Shown: one piece after another, positions 43,415 through 53,348 of the stretch
Layout: each line of letters begins with the position of its first letter
Numbering within the stretch: position 1 is the first letter of the stretch
From: Scilla litardierei
Lineage: Eukaryota > Streptophyta > Magnoliopsida > Asparagales > Asparagaceae
NCBI GenBank assembly: GCA_030789695.1
Contig: CM061140.1
Span: 80,352,422 to 80,416,421, forward strand
Direction: 5' to 3'
Length of the DNA stretch: 64,000 nt
Notes under the pieces: model-generated
Databases searched by the model: none
What the model was told of the DNA's origin: nothing
The model's input: the letters and a program-made list of their open reading frames with translations, nothing else
Translations under genes and position numbers: made by a program

Positions 43415-45247
43415 TGATCGCTCCGGAATGTAACCCAAAAGTGCGACCGTGTAGTTTTACCGCAAGCGCACGGTGTAGCGGTGAGCGGGTTATTGAACAC
43501 AGGGAGGACGAATGAAAGTGCTTGCTCCGAACAGCCTGGCTATTGAGAACGGAAAAGAGGGAATTTTCCTTTGGTGATCATGTCACAATCGTCAGACAAA
43601 GTGTAGAGATATCAAATCAAATAAAGACGCCTAGGGAATGGGGAATCCCCGCTACTCACCGTATCTCGTCAATGTGATTCGTTGGTATCAAAATTGCTAG
43701 GGTAGAATCTCGGATGAACTAGTTGCAACTGAATGTAAAACCTAACTCACGCTCTCGCGCTGTTGCCGGTCTATAGCTATCCTAGGTTTGGGTCCAATCT
43801 CTTGAAAACCCTAGCCTAGGCAAGCTAGCATTAGTATCAACGTCATCGTTCAATCGCACCCCGAGCCCACTCTCGTGCAAACTCGGGCCGCGACCTAGGT
43901 TGGGATAGTTCCTACCCGTCCAATCTCTTGCAAACGGGTATTGGCATGGAATTGCAACCGAGAACCCTAGTATCGGTCCAATCTCTTGCAAACCGATACT
44001 ACGGAAATTCGATTCCAACCTAATTCGGATTTCTAGGGTTTCCTACCGAATTGGGATCCAATCTCTTGCAAATCCCAATCGATATGAATACCTAGCCATC
44101 CGTATTAAATCGATCCCAAACTAACCCTAATAGCAATTCTAGCAAAATTCCTACCAATTCATCACAAATCTGAAATTGGGCTCGTAGGGTTCATCCCCAC
44201 GCCCCAAGACGTGTAGACTACTCACAATTCATAGCATAAACACAAGAATAATCAATGGAAATCACAAGAGAATTCATCACAATATTGAGATAAGCAATAA
44301 AAATAGTATTTTACTATTTTTAGAGGGGAGAGATGCAAACCAATAGAGTTCTTCAATGAATCCAACAAAAATCAACTTTTCTCTCCTCTCCAATCACAAT
44401 AATCTAAAGCTAAAAAGTTAATCTAAAAAGCTGCAAAAAGTAAAGAGAAAAGGCTCTCTAACCTAGGGTAAAAACAGGGGTTAAATACCCCCCAAAATCG
44501 TCCAAAAAACTGTGACCAAAATGCCCCTGCGCAGCCTGAAAACCGCAATTTTCGCTACAGGCAGCGCGTCGCACTCGGCCGAGTGACAAAAGTCGCTCGG
44601 CCGAGTAAGAAACCCTGTAAATTTCCAGTAAGTCTGGGTCTTCGGGGGTCTTCACTTTGGGGGCGGCTCTGCCGAGTGGGTTGTCGTCACTCGGCCGATG
44701 GCTTCTTAGTACTCGGGCGGTCGGCATTTTCCACTCGGTCGAGTGGGTCTTCTGAAGCTCAGGCAGACGAAAAACAGTAAGTTGGCGATTTTTGATGGGC
44801 TTCGTCTGAGTGCCACTCGGGCGGACGGGGTCTCGTCACTCGGCCGATGTGGCTTCCGATGCTCGGCCGAGTGCACATATTAAATGTGTCCGATCCGGTC
44901 GGCCGAGCGGTGTCTCGCTGGTCGGCCGAGTGACTCCTTCACTCGGCCGAGTGAGACACCAAAAATGCCCAAACAGCTTGTTTTGGCCTCCTCGTCACTC
45001 CTGCGACGTTCTTTCTTCTTCCGCTCCTCTCCAATGGCAAAATACCCCTTGGGGAGGTCGTCGCTGACACTCTGGAGTAGGCGTATCTCGAGATCACTCC
45101 AAATCGCTCCAAATCACCTAAAATACGACAAAAACAACAAATCGTGAAAAGCATCGCAATTTCGTCGATATATCGTGGAAAACATGATTTGAGCGATCTA
45201 AATGGCATGCAAACATGCGGGAAAAAGTGTAAAATAAGGAGTGATCA
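43415..45247 (-). repeat. 3' LTR of the Athila-like element
   Basis: 1833 bp. On the minus strand it starts TGATCAC and ends GAGCGATCA. It contains a CTCGGCCGAG array (44573-44955) and a minus-strand TATA-like GTATTTAA (44481-44488). Further on are five direct copies of a TCCAATCTCTTGCAAA motif (43790-44075), probably in the leader or U5. Confidence 0.95.
44481..44955 (-). promoter_or_regulatory. CTCGGCCGAG palindrome array and TATA-like box in the 3' LTR
   Basis: About twelve copies of CACTCGGCCGAGTG or close variants (CTCGGTCGAGTG, CTCGGGCGG) occur between 44573 and 44955. In sense orientation the array is followed about 90 bases later by GTATTTAACCCC. The matching array in the 5' LTR is at 54495-54885 with its box at 54408-54415. 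Confidence 0.7.
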
Positions 45248-45265
45248 AAATCCCCCAAGCTTACC
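45248..45265 (-). other. Polypurine tract of the Athila-like element
   Basis: On the minus strand GTAAGCTTGGGGGATTT runs up to the LTR start TGATCAC. The motif AGCTTGGGGGA recurs at about 45840 and 46860. Confidence 0.8.
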
Positions 45266-47212
45266 TCTTACTCGTCCTCGAGGAAGATAAGTAAGAGGCG
45301 AACCCGGTGGATTCCGAAAACGAAACGGCGGAAAAATGGAAAATGAAAAACGAGGAAAAACGAAAAACGAAATAAAAACGAAGAAGAAAGAAGAAAGCGA
45401 AGAGGGAAGCTGCTAGATCATTTTCTCAGGACGTGGGTTTGGCTCAATCATATAGCATGCACCGAATGTAAAACACATGTCAAAGAATTTTATTTCGATA
45501 TCATAGTATAAAGGTGCAAATAGTAATAGATAACCCAAGAATGATGATATAACATGAAAAACGGAATAGTTTTAGAATTAACATCGTCTGAATCATCTAA
45601 AGCGGTATACAATATCGCAGATCACACACTTTTCAATTGAACGTTTTCCAAGAGGAGTATAAGAATATCACACCGTAGAATAGAAAGAATAGAAAAGTGT
45701 GGATTTCATGAAATGAGTGCTAGGCATAGATTTCTGAACTTCGTAAAGCTAAAAATAATCTCACCGAGTATAGAATATTACTTAGCCTAGGTTGTCGTGC
45801 AACGTCAAGTAGTCACTCTCTCACACATCAATGGATTCTCTCCCCCAAGCTTATCTATAAGCGTGGTGGCATAAAAAATATTTACATCCCCATTTCTATA
45901 AAGCCCCAAAAGTAATGAAAATAAATACAAAAAGAGAGAAGAAAGAGAGAACATGAGATGGGATTGTTTTTTTGAGATTTTTCTCTTTTCTTTTTTTCTT
46001 TTTCTTTTTCTTTTTTTTTCTCTCTTTTTTTTTCAAATGGCATATATACACAATGATCCCAACTCAAAGAGAAATAAGGATATACAAGAATTTTTTCTTT
46101 TTCTTTGTTTTTGGGAAATTTGGAGCTAGAAATTAATAGCGGGGGAAATGCCATATAATAGAATCGCTAAGGGGAGATTCACCAATGACTTTAAAAATAG
46201 AGAAATGATGTTTAAGATTTGTGGAGAAAGAAATAAATATATCTCTCGATTCACTCTATAGGACGTGCACGACAACTTCAGCAGGGTAATCTAATCTACT
46301 CAGTTTCGATCACAAAAAAGCTAACTAATCCAGATTTATCATAGCTAACATCATTCAATCATCCTGAAGTGAAATGTACAAATCATGCATATAGAAGTGA
46401 TATAGGAAAAGAAATCGGTACTCCAGATATAAGCATTCAATGCGTGAATCTTGGTGTGTTTTCTACGATAGCATACATATGAATATTCAGACTCAGCTAA
46501 TAATAAAATTTCATCCATTTTCATGCGGAGAAAGTGTGGGTTACTATCTCTAAATGCAAATCAAGTCATAGCATATGATATCAGAAATAAGATCTAAGAC
46601 ATGACAAATATAGCATGCATATAGAGGAAGCTAACTCCACGTCATCATCATCACAGAAAAGTCATCTCTAGCATGAGATGAAAAAGAAATAAAGATAAAG
46701 GGGAAAATAAAACTATTTACAATGCGGCACACAGAGAAATAAGGAAAACGTGATGCATGGTAAAAAGGAAAAAAATGATGAAAGTAAGTGCAAAAGCGGA
46801 AAATGGCGTGAAAAAACTAAAAACAAAGGTGGTAAATCGAAAAAGAACGTGAGAACTCACTCCCCCAAGCTAAATGGCACAGTGTCCTCAATGTGCAAAG
46901 TGTGACACACCGAGAGACAAGTAATGTGAGGGGTAAGTGAGGATGCATGCATGGGGAGAAAGAAAATAAAATAACAAAAGAAAAATAAGAAATAAAAATA
47001 TGATGCGGACATGATGCATGAAGATATACGAGTGAATCAGATATATAGTAGTGACACCAAAAACTCTCCCGCTCTCCCAAAAATGATATATATATATATG
47101 ATCAAAATGTGTATCCAAAAACAGTGAGGGGAGGGTGGGGTGGGCAAAAGTCATCAGGACCCAGCAGAGACGGGCAGCACAACGGCAAAAAGAACGATGG
47201 CATCAAGGGTGC
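45266..47212 (-). other. 3' noncoding region of the Athila-like element
   Basis: AT-rich, no coding potential seen. It includes a sense-strand polypurine stretch (45940-46040), two extra AGCTTGGGGGA motifs (about 45840 and 46860), a TGAGGACACTGTGCCATTTA segment next to the second, and a short TA repeat (47088-47100). The same set occurs in the plus-strand Athila-like remnant. Confidence 0.65.
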
Positions 47213-49219
47213 CTAAGAAGGTGGTGCTGCACCGTCTCCGTCCTGAGGTGGAGGAGGTGGTGGTGGAACAGACTGCTGAGAGGGTGTGGGTGTGGGTACG
47301 CGGGGGAGCCGATCTAGGACCTGGGTAAGGCAGTAGTGAATGTGTGGAAGCAGGTCGAAGCGGCCAGCCATCGCGGAGACGGTGGAGGACAGGGTCCTAA
47401 GGTCGCCTCTGAGGCCACTCACCGCCCCCTCGAGAGCACGAATGCTCTGAAGTACAGTGTCTGTGGGTGGTGGTGCAGAGGGACGCACCGGTCTGTGCTG
47501 TGCAGGTCAGGGCTGGCGTACTCTGGTGGCGTAGGTGATGGGCTCAGCAGGGAAGGGAACGAAAGGTGATGCGCTCGCAAATGTGGGCCTGGCCTCAGTG
47601 TGAGGCCGGGCAGGAAGGTAAGAAGTGGAGGCAGCAGCAACGAAAGAGGAGTGCAAAAGTGGCAACGAGGCGGCCAGAGAGGTCGGTGACACAGACATGT
47701 GGACAGACGCCACGACACTCTCAGAGAATACAGCAGCGGTGGAGACAGAGGTGGAGACCAAGGTCTCTACGGCGGTGGCAAAAGAGGGCTCTCCACTCTC
47801 AACAAAGGTCGGCGGGCGCTCGGGTAGGGCAGAGGAAACGGGCTCGGCAGACAGAGGGCCAGTGGTGGTGGTGGGCGTGGAAGCAGTGGAAGTGGGCTCA
47901 GCGAGGGTACTCCCGACACCGACAGAAGTGTGGACAGAGGTGTCGGGAGCAGCAGAAATATCAGGGATGGGCTGAGGGGCCACCGGGTCAAACATGGGCA
48001 TCAGGCTCAGCAGGGGCGACATGGTCTGCGGGGGCAGCGTGGGCAGCGTGGGCCTGCTCGGCCTCCTCGGCCTCGAGCACGTAAGCGGCAGGGATCAGAA
48101 GATCCATCGCCGGGAGCCAGTCCACCTGGGCCGGTGCAATCTGAGTCCGAGCTGGGCTCAGAAGAATCATGTATCAGCACTGTAGGGGCCGTGCAGCCAG
48201 ACCCAGTGTCGCTCACCGTGCGGACGAAGCATCTTCATCCGGGCCATAACATCTATGGACAGTGAAGTGGGGCCCGGTGCTCGTCGCAGGTCATCTGGAA
48301 AGTCCTCGCCGGTCATAAGGGCGAGCAAGGTGATCAGACCGCCGCAGCATATCGGTGAGCGAGCGCCCATCGATACGATGATGCGGTCTAAAAACCAGGC
48401 CGTGACATCAATCACGACGGCGGGGACCAACTCATCGCCCTCCCTAGATAGAGCTCTGGGGCGTGTCATCGTGTAGAGCATATAAAGCTCCGGTGTGGAC
48501 ATCGTACCCAGCTCATATCTGGCCAAAAAGGTAGTCGCCATGAGGCGCTGAGCTATACGGAGGCAAGGGTGGACGATGGCCGAGGCCTTGGCCCTACTAG
48601 GGTCAAAGGCAGCGTGAAGACCCGTAATCCGGGCCCAGAAGGCGCCGGCGTCGAAGGAAGGTGGGGGGATATGGGTGGGGGCGTAACCCCGGTCGGCCCC
48701 GGGGACATCGAGCCACGAGAAGAAGGCTCTCATCATATCGAGAGCGACCTAGCACTCTCGGTCCATGAACCGAAATGAGCATCCCTCGTTGGTCCGGGCG
48801 ATCGAACTAAGAACCTCAAGTGTCGGACGGATAAACGTGTCCACCGACACCTGGAAGAAATCTCGCCAGCCCACGTTGTCGTACAACGTGAGCATCCCCT
48901 CGAGTACCCCCAGGCATCCTAGGTCTGCAAGGTGTGCGAACCTGGAGGGTACGATCGAGCGCTGGGAGATACGCTTGAAAGCGACGCGGTGTGCATCGTT
49001 CCGGAACGTGATCCCCAGCGGCCCGACAAGTGGAGGCGGAGGTGGTGGCTGTGGAGCGGCAGGGAGTGGCTGTGTGGGGTGTATGGGCTGTGCGGGCTGT
49101 GCTGGGTGTGCGGGAGAAGGCGGAGGAGAGTCCTCCACCTCGTGGGAGGGGCCGGCATCATCCGACCGATTCCGCTTGGCGGAAGCTCTCCTCGACCTCG
49201 GCCGTGTCCGGGGCGGCAT
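47213..49219 (-). pseudogene. Accessory ORF of the Athila-like element (ATHILA ORF-1-like), broken
   Basis: The frame starts MPPRTRPRSRRASAKR at 49219, with a TAG at 48749-48751 and same-frame continuation to 48167. A frameshift near 48170 leads to WLPAMDLLIPAAYVLEAEEAE, and further shifted frames give Ala/Pro/Ser/Thr-rich and coil-like pieces to 47213 (SIRALEGAVSGLRGDLRTL). The segment RFAHLADLGCLGVLEGMLTL, DNVGWRDFFQVSVDTF and RPTLEVLSSI matches the core pattern of ATHILA ORF-1 proteins. A later segment (ELYMLYTM, LDRIIVSMGAR, GGLITLLALM) lines up in order with the SIRE accessory protein. The general layout is the same: basic N-terminus, helical centre, coil, low-complexity tail. The plus-strand ORFs over this region are antisense shadows. 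Confidence 0.7.
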
Positions 49220-49398
49220 ATGGGCCCCGAGCGCTCACCAAAACCAATAAAAATGCGGCGTGCGTAAAATAAAGGAAAGAATATACCACGACACGCCGCG
49301 AGAGCAAAGCTATGGAAGCGTGCGAAGACGACGCCTCCACGAAGCCCAAAACAGTCCCTGGAAGCTCCCCTGGGCTCCCCTAAGCTCCCAAATATAAC

Positions 49399-49561
49399 CT
49401 GCGCATGAAATGGAGATATCAGCGAGTAATATTCAATACGTATGGGGCATTAGGGGTATAATAGATAGAAATTGAAATTAATTTGGGTTTGGGTTTCGTT
49501 AAGCACATGGATCCTTGAAAAATACACAAAAGAGGAGAAAATAGGCTAAAAATGGGGTTAC
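49399..49561 (-). other. Predicted leader intron of the accessory transcript
   Basis: On the minus strand a donor, CTCCG then GTAACC, at 49561 and an acceptor, TTTCATGCGCAG, ending at 49399 bound a 163 base AT-rich segment between GC-rich leader sequence and the accessory ATG. It is predicted only from splice-site consensus and composition. Confidence 0.45.
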
Positions 49562-49753
49562 CGGAGTCGGCCGGAGCAGTGGCCGCCGGCGGTGACTCGG
49601 GCGAGGTGCGGCGGCGGCTCGGCCGGCGAAGGGTGGCCGAGCGGCAGCGACGGACGGGCGATCGGGCGAGCAAAGGGGGATTCAGGCGCTGGGAATGCGA
49701 AGGGTCGGGCGCGAGCGTTTTCGTTTGTTTCGAAAAACGCGCCCGACCCCCTC

Positions 49754-50115
49754 GCCTTTTTATAGTAAAAGTTACGACTCGGCCGAGTGACTGTGTCGCT
49801 CGGCCGAGTGAACTCAACGCAAAATTCCTCCCCGCTTACGCTTCGGCCGAGTGGCCTTGCCACCCTCGGCCGAGTGGAGTAAGTCCATTCGGCCGAGTGG
49901 CTCAAGCTACTCGGCAAGACTCGCCCTAGGAGCGTATCAGTTTTACTCGGCCGAGTGAATATATATATACTCGGCCGAGTGGCAGTTATACTGAAATCAA
50001 GAAAAGAAACAGAGAGTTGGGTACAGCAGACTTCCCTCGTTCATGAGCGGCTCGGCTGGACGAACTTGTGTGCTCGGCCGAGTGACTAGTATGCTCGGCC
50101 GAGTGAGCCTTGTTT
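49754..50115 (-). promoter_or_regulatory. Internal CTCGGCCGAG array plus TATA box upstream of the accessory ORF
   Basis: About nine copies of CTCGGCCGAGTG or its complement lie between 49776 and 50110, including a pair flanking ATATATATA near 49945-49980. In sense orientation the last copy is about 12 bases before CTATAAAAAGG (49754-49764). A GC-rich leader and predicted intron follow, then the accessory ATG at 49219. This is the clearest case for a self-standing internal promoter in the window. Confidence 0.65.
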
Positions 50116-50344
50116 TCTGCTGTTTGTCTTCGTTTGGGCTCTAAACTCCGCTTTTCTTCCTCCAGTCGATTTCATCTTCCTCCTAAGCATCGAGCGCTTT
50201 CCTAGGGTGCTCCTCGTCACCTCGTTCATCCTCCTAATGATGGGTACCTCGTTCTCCTCTCCTGTCAGGAAAAATAGGACCCGTTATCACAAAAATTTTG
50301 GGCGAACGACTCAAAACACTAAAAATTTCTAAAATAAAAATAAA

Positions 50345-50433
50345 AGAAAAGTAAAAATAAAGCGGTAACCGTCGGGTTGCCTCCCGACAAGCGCTCGTTT
50401 AAGGTCGTGAGCTCGACCCCCTATGATTTTCAA
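50345..50433 (-). other. Deletion junction region after protease
   Basis: Past the protease stop, the minus strand reads GCGCTTGTCGGGAGGCAACC then CGACGG, a short inverted repeat. In full Athila-type elements a GGGAGGCAACCC segment like this follows integrase. Its position right after protease suggests that an internal deletion removed RT through integrase (inference). Confidence 0.5.
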
Positions 50434-51875
50434 TTAATGCGGGATGTTTGGTGTATATGAGATGCACCCGTCAAACTTTCCGGGGAGAACACTTGGATTC
50501 GGAAGTTGCGGCGGCGTGTTCTCCCTCGGTGGTCTCTCGTCTCGAATAGTGTTGGGGGGTGGCTCCCCCAAGCTAGCATTTGCTCCGGTCCTCGGCTTCA
50601 CCGGTGACGCCGATTTCCGTATCGGCGGAGCTTTCTTTAGAGACTTTAATTTTGAGAGCTTGCAGAGCTCTCGAATCCTTGCGACATCAGCGTCGCCTTC
50701 ATCAATTTCAGCGGAGAAGTCAGGGGAATCATTTATCCTCTCATCTTGGTCCAAATCCGGGCCTTCTTCGAAATCTTCTTTGAATAGAGCGCCGATGGAG
50801 TGAGGGACCGCCTCCTCAATTACCTCGTCAAGGAGGTCCATATAGTCCAGCTCCTCGTGGTAAGGCATGTGTTTCATTGCCTTAGGAATATGAAGCTCCA
50901 CCTCGATGTTGCCGACATTCAATGTTAGGGTACCTTCTCGCACGTCGACAATGACACCGGCGGTGGCGAGGAACGGGCGTCCAAGTATCAATGACGTATC
51001 TCCCTCCTCCTTAACGTCCATGATCACGAAGTCACATGGTAAACATATGCCCCCGGGACTTGTAGCGGGATATCCTCTGCGATCCCTACCGGCCTTGTGA
51101 TCCGCCCATCGGCTAATTGTATCCGCATGTCGGTGGGCTTCAATTTCGTCCCGGTGTTTAGCCTTAGGAACATGGAGAGAGGCATGAGGCTAACACTAGC
51201 CCCTAAATCCACCAATGCCTTTTGTAGAGGGATGCCGCCCAAGGTGCAAGGAATTCGAAAACTCCCCGGGTCTTTGAATTTGGCCGGCTCCTTCTCTCTC
51301 TTGGTGAACCAAGAGCCCTCCTCGGCGAGCATAATTTTGTCCTTCCTCTTTCTCCCCGAAATCAAATCCTTTAAAAATTTTGCGTACGTCGGGATTTCAA
51401 CGATAGCATCTAGAAAGGGGATATTGAGGCTTACCCCTCTCAAATATTCGAGAAACTTCACTAGTCGCTTCTCCATCTTCGCTCTAGCAAGCCTCTGAGG
51501 GAATGGGACCGGTGGCATAAAGCGCCTATCTTCAAGCAATTGCTCCGCTCTAGATTTCTCCTTTTCTTGCGGCTCTTTCTCCCTCTCAACTTCAACTACC
51601 GGCTCAATTGGCTCTACATTCTCCTCCACAGGCTCCTCGGTTGGAATCATGACGGGAGTGGTATCCTTCCCGCCTTTAGTTGTAACGGCAACCACGGCAT
51701 TGATGTGGCCGGTGGCGCCCCGTGGGTTTTGCTCGGGTTGAGCCGGCAATTGTTGAGTATTTCGATTGAGCAACGCCAATTGCTCCGAGATTTGGGCTAC
51801 AACGGTTGTAAGGGAGTCTTGGCCCGCCTTCAAGGAAGCATTGACCTTCTTTTGCTCGACCATAAACTCATCCAC
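50434..51875 (-). pseudogene. Athila-like protease region, frameshifted
   Basis: The upper frame (51875-51024) has a Glu/Pro/Val-rich linker, then ARAKMEKRLVKFLEYLRGVS and the aspartic protease motif LVDLGASVSLMPLS, where DLGAS is the usual variant in Athila-type elements. The lower frame (51027-50434) carries VKEEGDTSLILGRPFLATAG with VIVDVREG, the conserved C-terminal ILGRPFL block of the protease. They are joined by a frameshift near 51030. The frame then stops at 50434 after an acidic tail, with no reverse transcriptase following. The protease would mature gag. Confidence 0.88.
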
Positions 51876-52134
51876 TCTAGCTTCGATGTCGGATCGTTGT
51901 TGAGCTTGTGGAGGGTTTTGATTTCTCCACCCTTGATTGTATCCGGGCGGCCTATAAGGTGGAACTTGTTGCTTCGGTTGGAAATTTTGTTGTGGAGGCC
52001 CCCTCGGCAGATAGTGTTGTTGTTGGGGGTGGTGGTGGTGGTCGAGCTTGTTGAGGTGGTTGTTGCAGCGGGTTCAAAGCTCCTTCATTGTTGGCATAAG
52101 AGAAACCGGGATGATTTCTTGTGGCCGGATTGGC

Positions 52135-53205
52135 CTAATATCCTTGGTTCCCTGCGACATATTGAACTTGCTCCAAGGATCCCTCTCCTTGCTCTCCTCC
52201 CAAATACATAGCTTGAGATTGGTCTTGCCAATCAAACATTTGATTCGTTGGTGCGGATGTGGAAGGGGTTCCTTGGGGCTCCGTGATATACTTCTCCAGT
52301 CTCTCCACTACCTTGTGGAGAGAATCAAACTTGCTTGTCAGCTCCGCTACGGCCTTCGCCTCATAGATGCTAGATGGCTTCAAGGAGGATGTAGAGTGTC
52401 CTCGCTCGTCGCCCCATTGTTGATTATTTGAGGCCATCTCCTCAATTAGGGCCGTAGCTTCGTCGGGAGTCTTGGATAGGATAGCACCATTATTTGCCGT
52501 GGCATCAATAATTTGCTTGGTCCCCGGTTGGAGACCATTGTAGAAGCTATGAACTAGCTCCCAGTCTTCAATGCTATGGTGCGGGCATTGATGTTGCAAA
52601 TCTTTGAAATGCTCCCAAGCCTCATAGAGCGTCTCTTGAGGTCCTTGCTTGAATGACATAAGAGCACTCCGAATCTTTACCGTCTTGGAGGGCGGATAGA
52701 ACTTGTCAATGAACGCACTCGCCAACTCGTCCCATGTGGTAAAGACTCCCTCAGCTTGCGTCCTCAACCAATAAAGTGCTTTGTCTTTTAACGTGAAGGG
52801 GAAGAGGCGCAGTCTGATGGCATCGATGGAGACCCCCGTCATCTGAAATGTGGCGCACTTCGACAAAAATAGCTGGATGTGGTAGTGGGGATTTTCATGG
52901 GCATTCCCATGAAATGGATCCTGTTGCATAAGAACCACTAGTCCAGTCTTCAGCTCAAAGTTCTTGTCAGCCGCCAACTCCGGCATGGCAATGGATGAGG
53001 TCGTCGAAGAGGTCTTAGGCCGAAGCCTATCGCGAATAGAAATGATCCTCGCCATCCTTTCCGCTAATTGTTCCACAGTTTCCGGGTTGGTCATAAACCT
53101 CCCTTCCTGATCTTGTCTTCTCTCCGCTCTGATTCTCTGCGCAGTACGCTCAATCTCGGGATCAAATAATATAGCCTCAGGGTCCGCCGTTGATCTCGTG
53201 TTCAT
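52135..53205 (-). CDS. Athila-like gag (capsid)
   Basis: A 356-codon frame starting MNTRSTADPEAILFD at 53205, about 120 bases past the PBS. About residues 95-235 form a retrotransposon gag domain: DAIRLRLFPFTLKDKALYWL, FTTWDELASAFIDKFYPPSK and QTLYEAW-like ETLYEAWEHFKDL, then LVHSFYNGL. The frame stops at 52135. Readable gag continuation (ATRNHPGFSY, then a Pro-rich stretch) exists in another frame between 52134 and 51876, so this end is a frameshift and not the natural terminus. No CCHC knuckle was seen, as is usual in this lineage. Confidence 0.88.
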   Translation of the reverse strand: MNTRSTADPEAILFDPEIERTAQRIRAERRQDQEGRFMTNPETVEQLAERMARIISIRDRLRPKTSSTTSSIAMPELAADKNFELKTGLVVLMQQDPFHGNAHENPHYHIQLFLSKCATFQMTGVSIDAIRLRLFPFTLKDKALYWLRTQAEGVFTTWDELASAFIDKFYPPSKTVKIRSALMSFKQGPQETLYEAWEHFKDLQHQCPHHSIEDWELVHSFYNGLQPGTKQIIDATANNGAILSKTPDEATALIEEMASNNQQWGDERGHSTSSLKPSSIYEAKAVAELTSKFDSLHKVVERLEKYITEPQGTPSTSAPTNQMFDWQDQSQAMYLGGEQGEGSLEQVQYVAGNQGY

Positions 53206-53325
53206 GCACGGGAAAACAAAGTTTCAAAGAAGTGATTAGCACAATGGAAGGGTTCGATAAAAAAATAAAGAAATAAAATAAAAAGAAAGAAATAGCTAGG
53301 GTGGTAAGATCAAACGCAATCGCCT

Positions 53326-53342
53326 CCCCGGCAACGGCGCCA
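53326..53342 (-). other. Primer-binding site, Asp tRNA
   Basis: On the minus strand TGGCGCCGTTGCCGGGG, complementary to the CCCCGGCAACGGCGCCA 3' end of plant Asp tRNA. It lies six bases from the 5' LTR, and Asp tRNA is the usual primer of Athila/Tat-type elements. Confidence 0.92.
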
Positions 53343-53348
53343 AAAACT

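Noticed and set aside
47135..49272. Plus-strand ORFs rich in Gly/Val/Arg over the Athila-like accessory region
   Set aside because: Antisense shadows of a GC-rich, Ala/Pro-rich coding strand.
45248..50433. Reverse transcriptase or integrase of the Athila-like element
   Set aside because: No YVDD/FADD-type, RNase H or DDE motif was found in any minus-strand frame; the region is spacer, array, accessory ORF and 3' noncoding sequence.
53326..53342. tRNA-Asp gene
   Set aside because: Only the 17 bases complementary to the tRNA 3' end are present, at the exact position of a primer-binding site.
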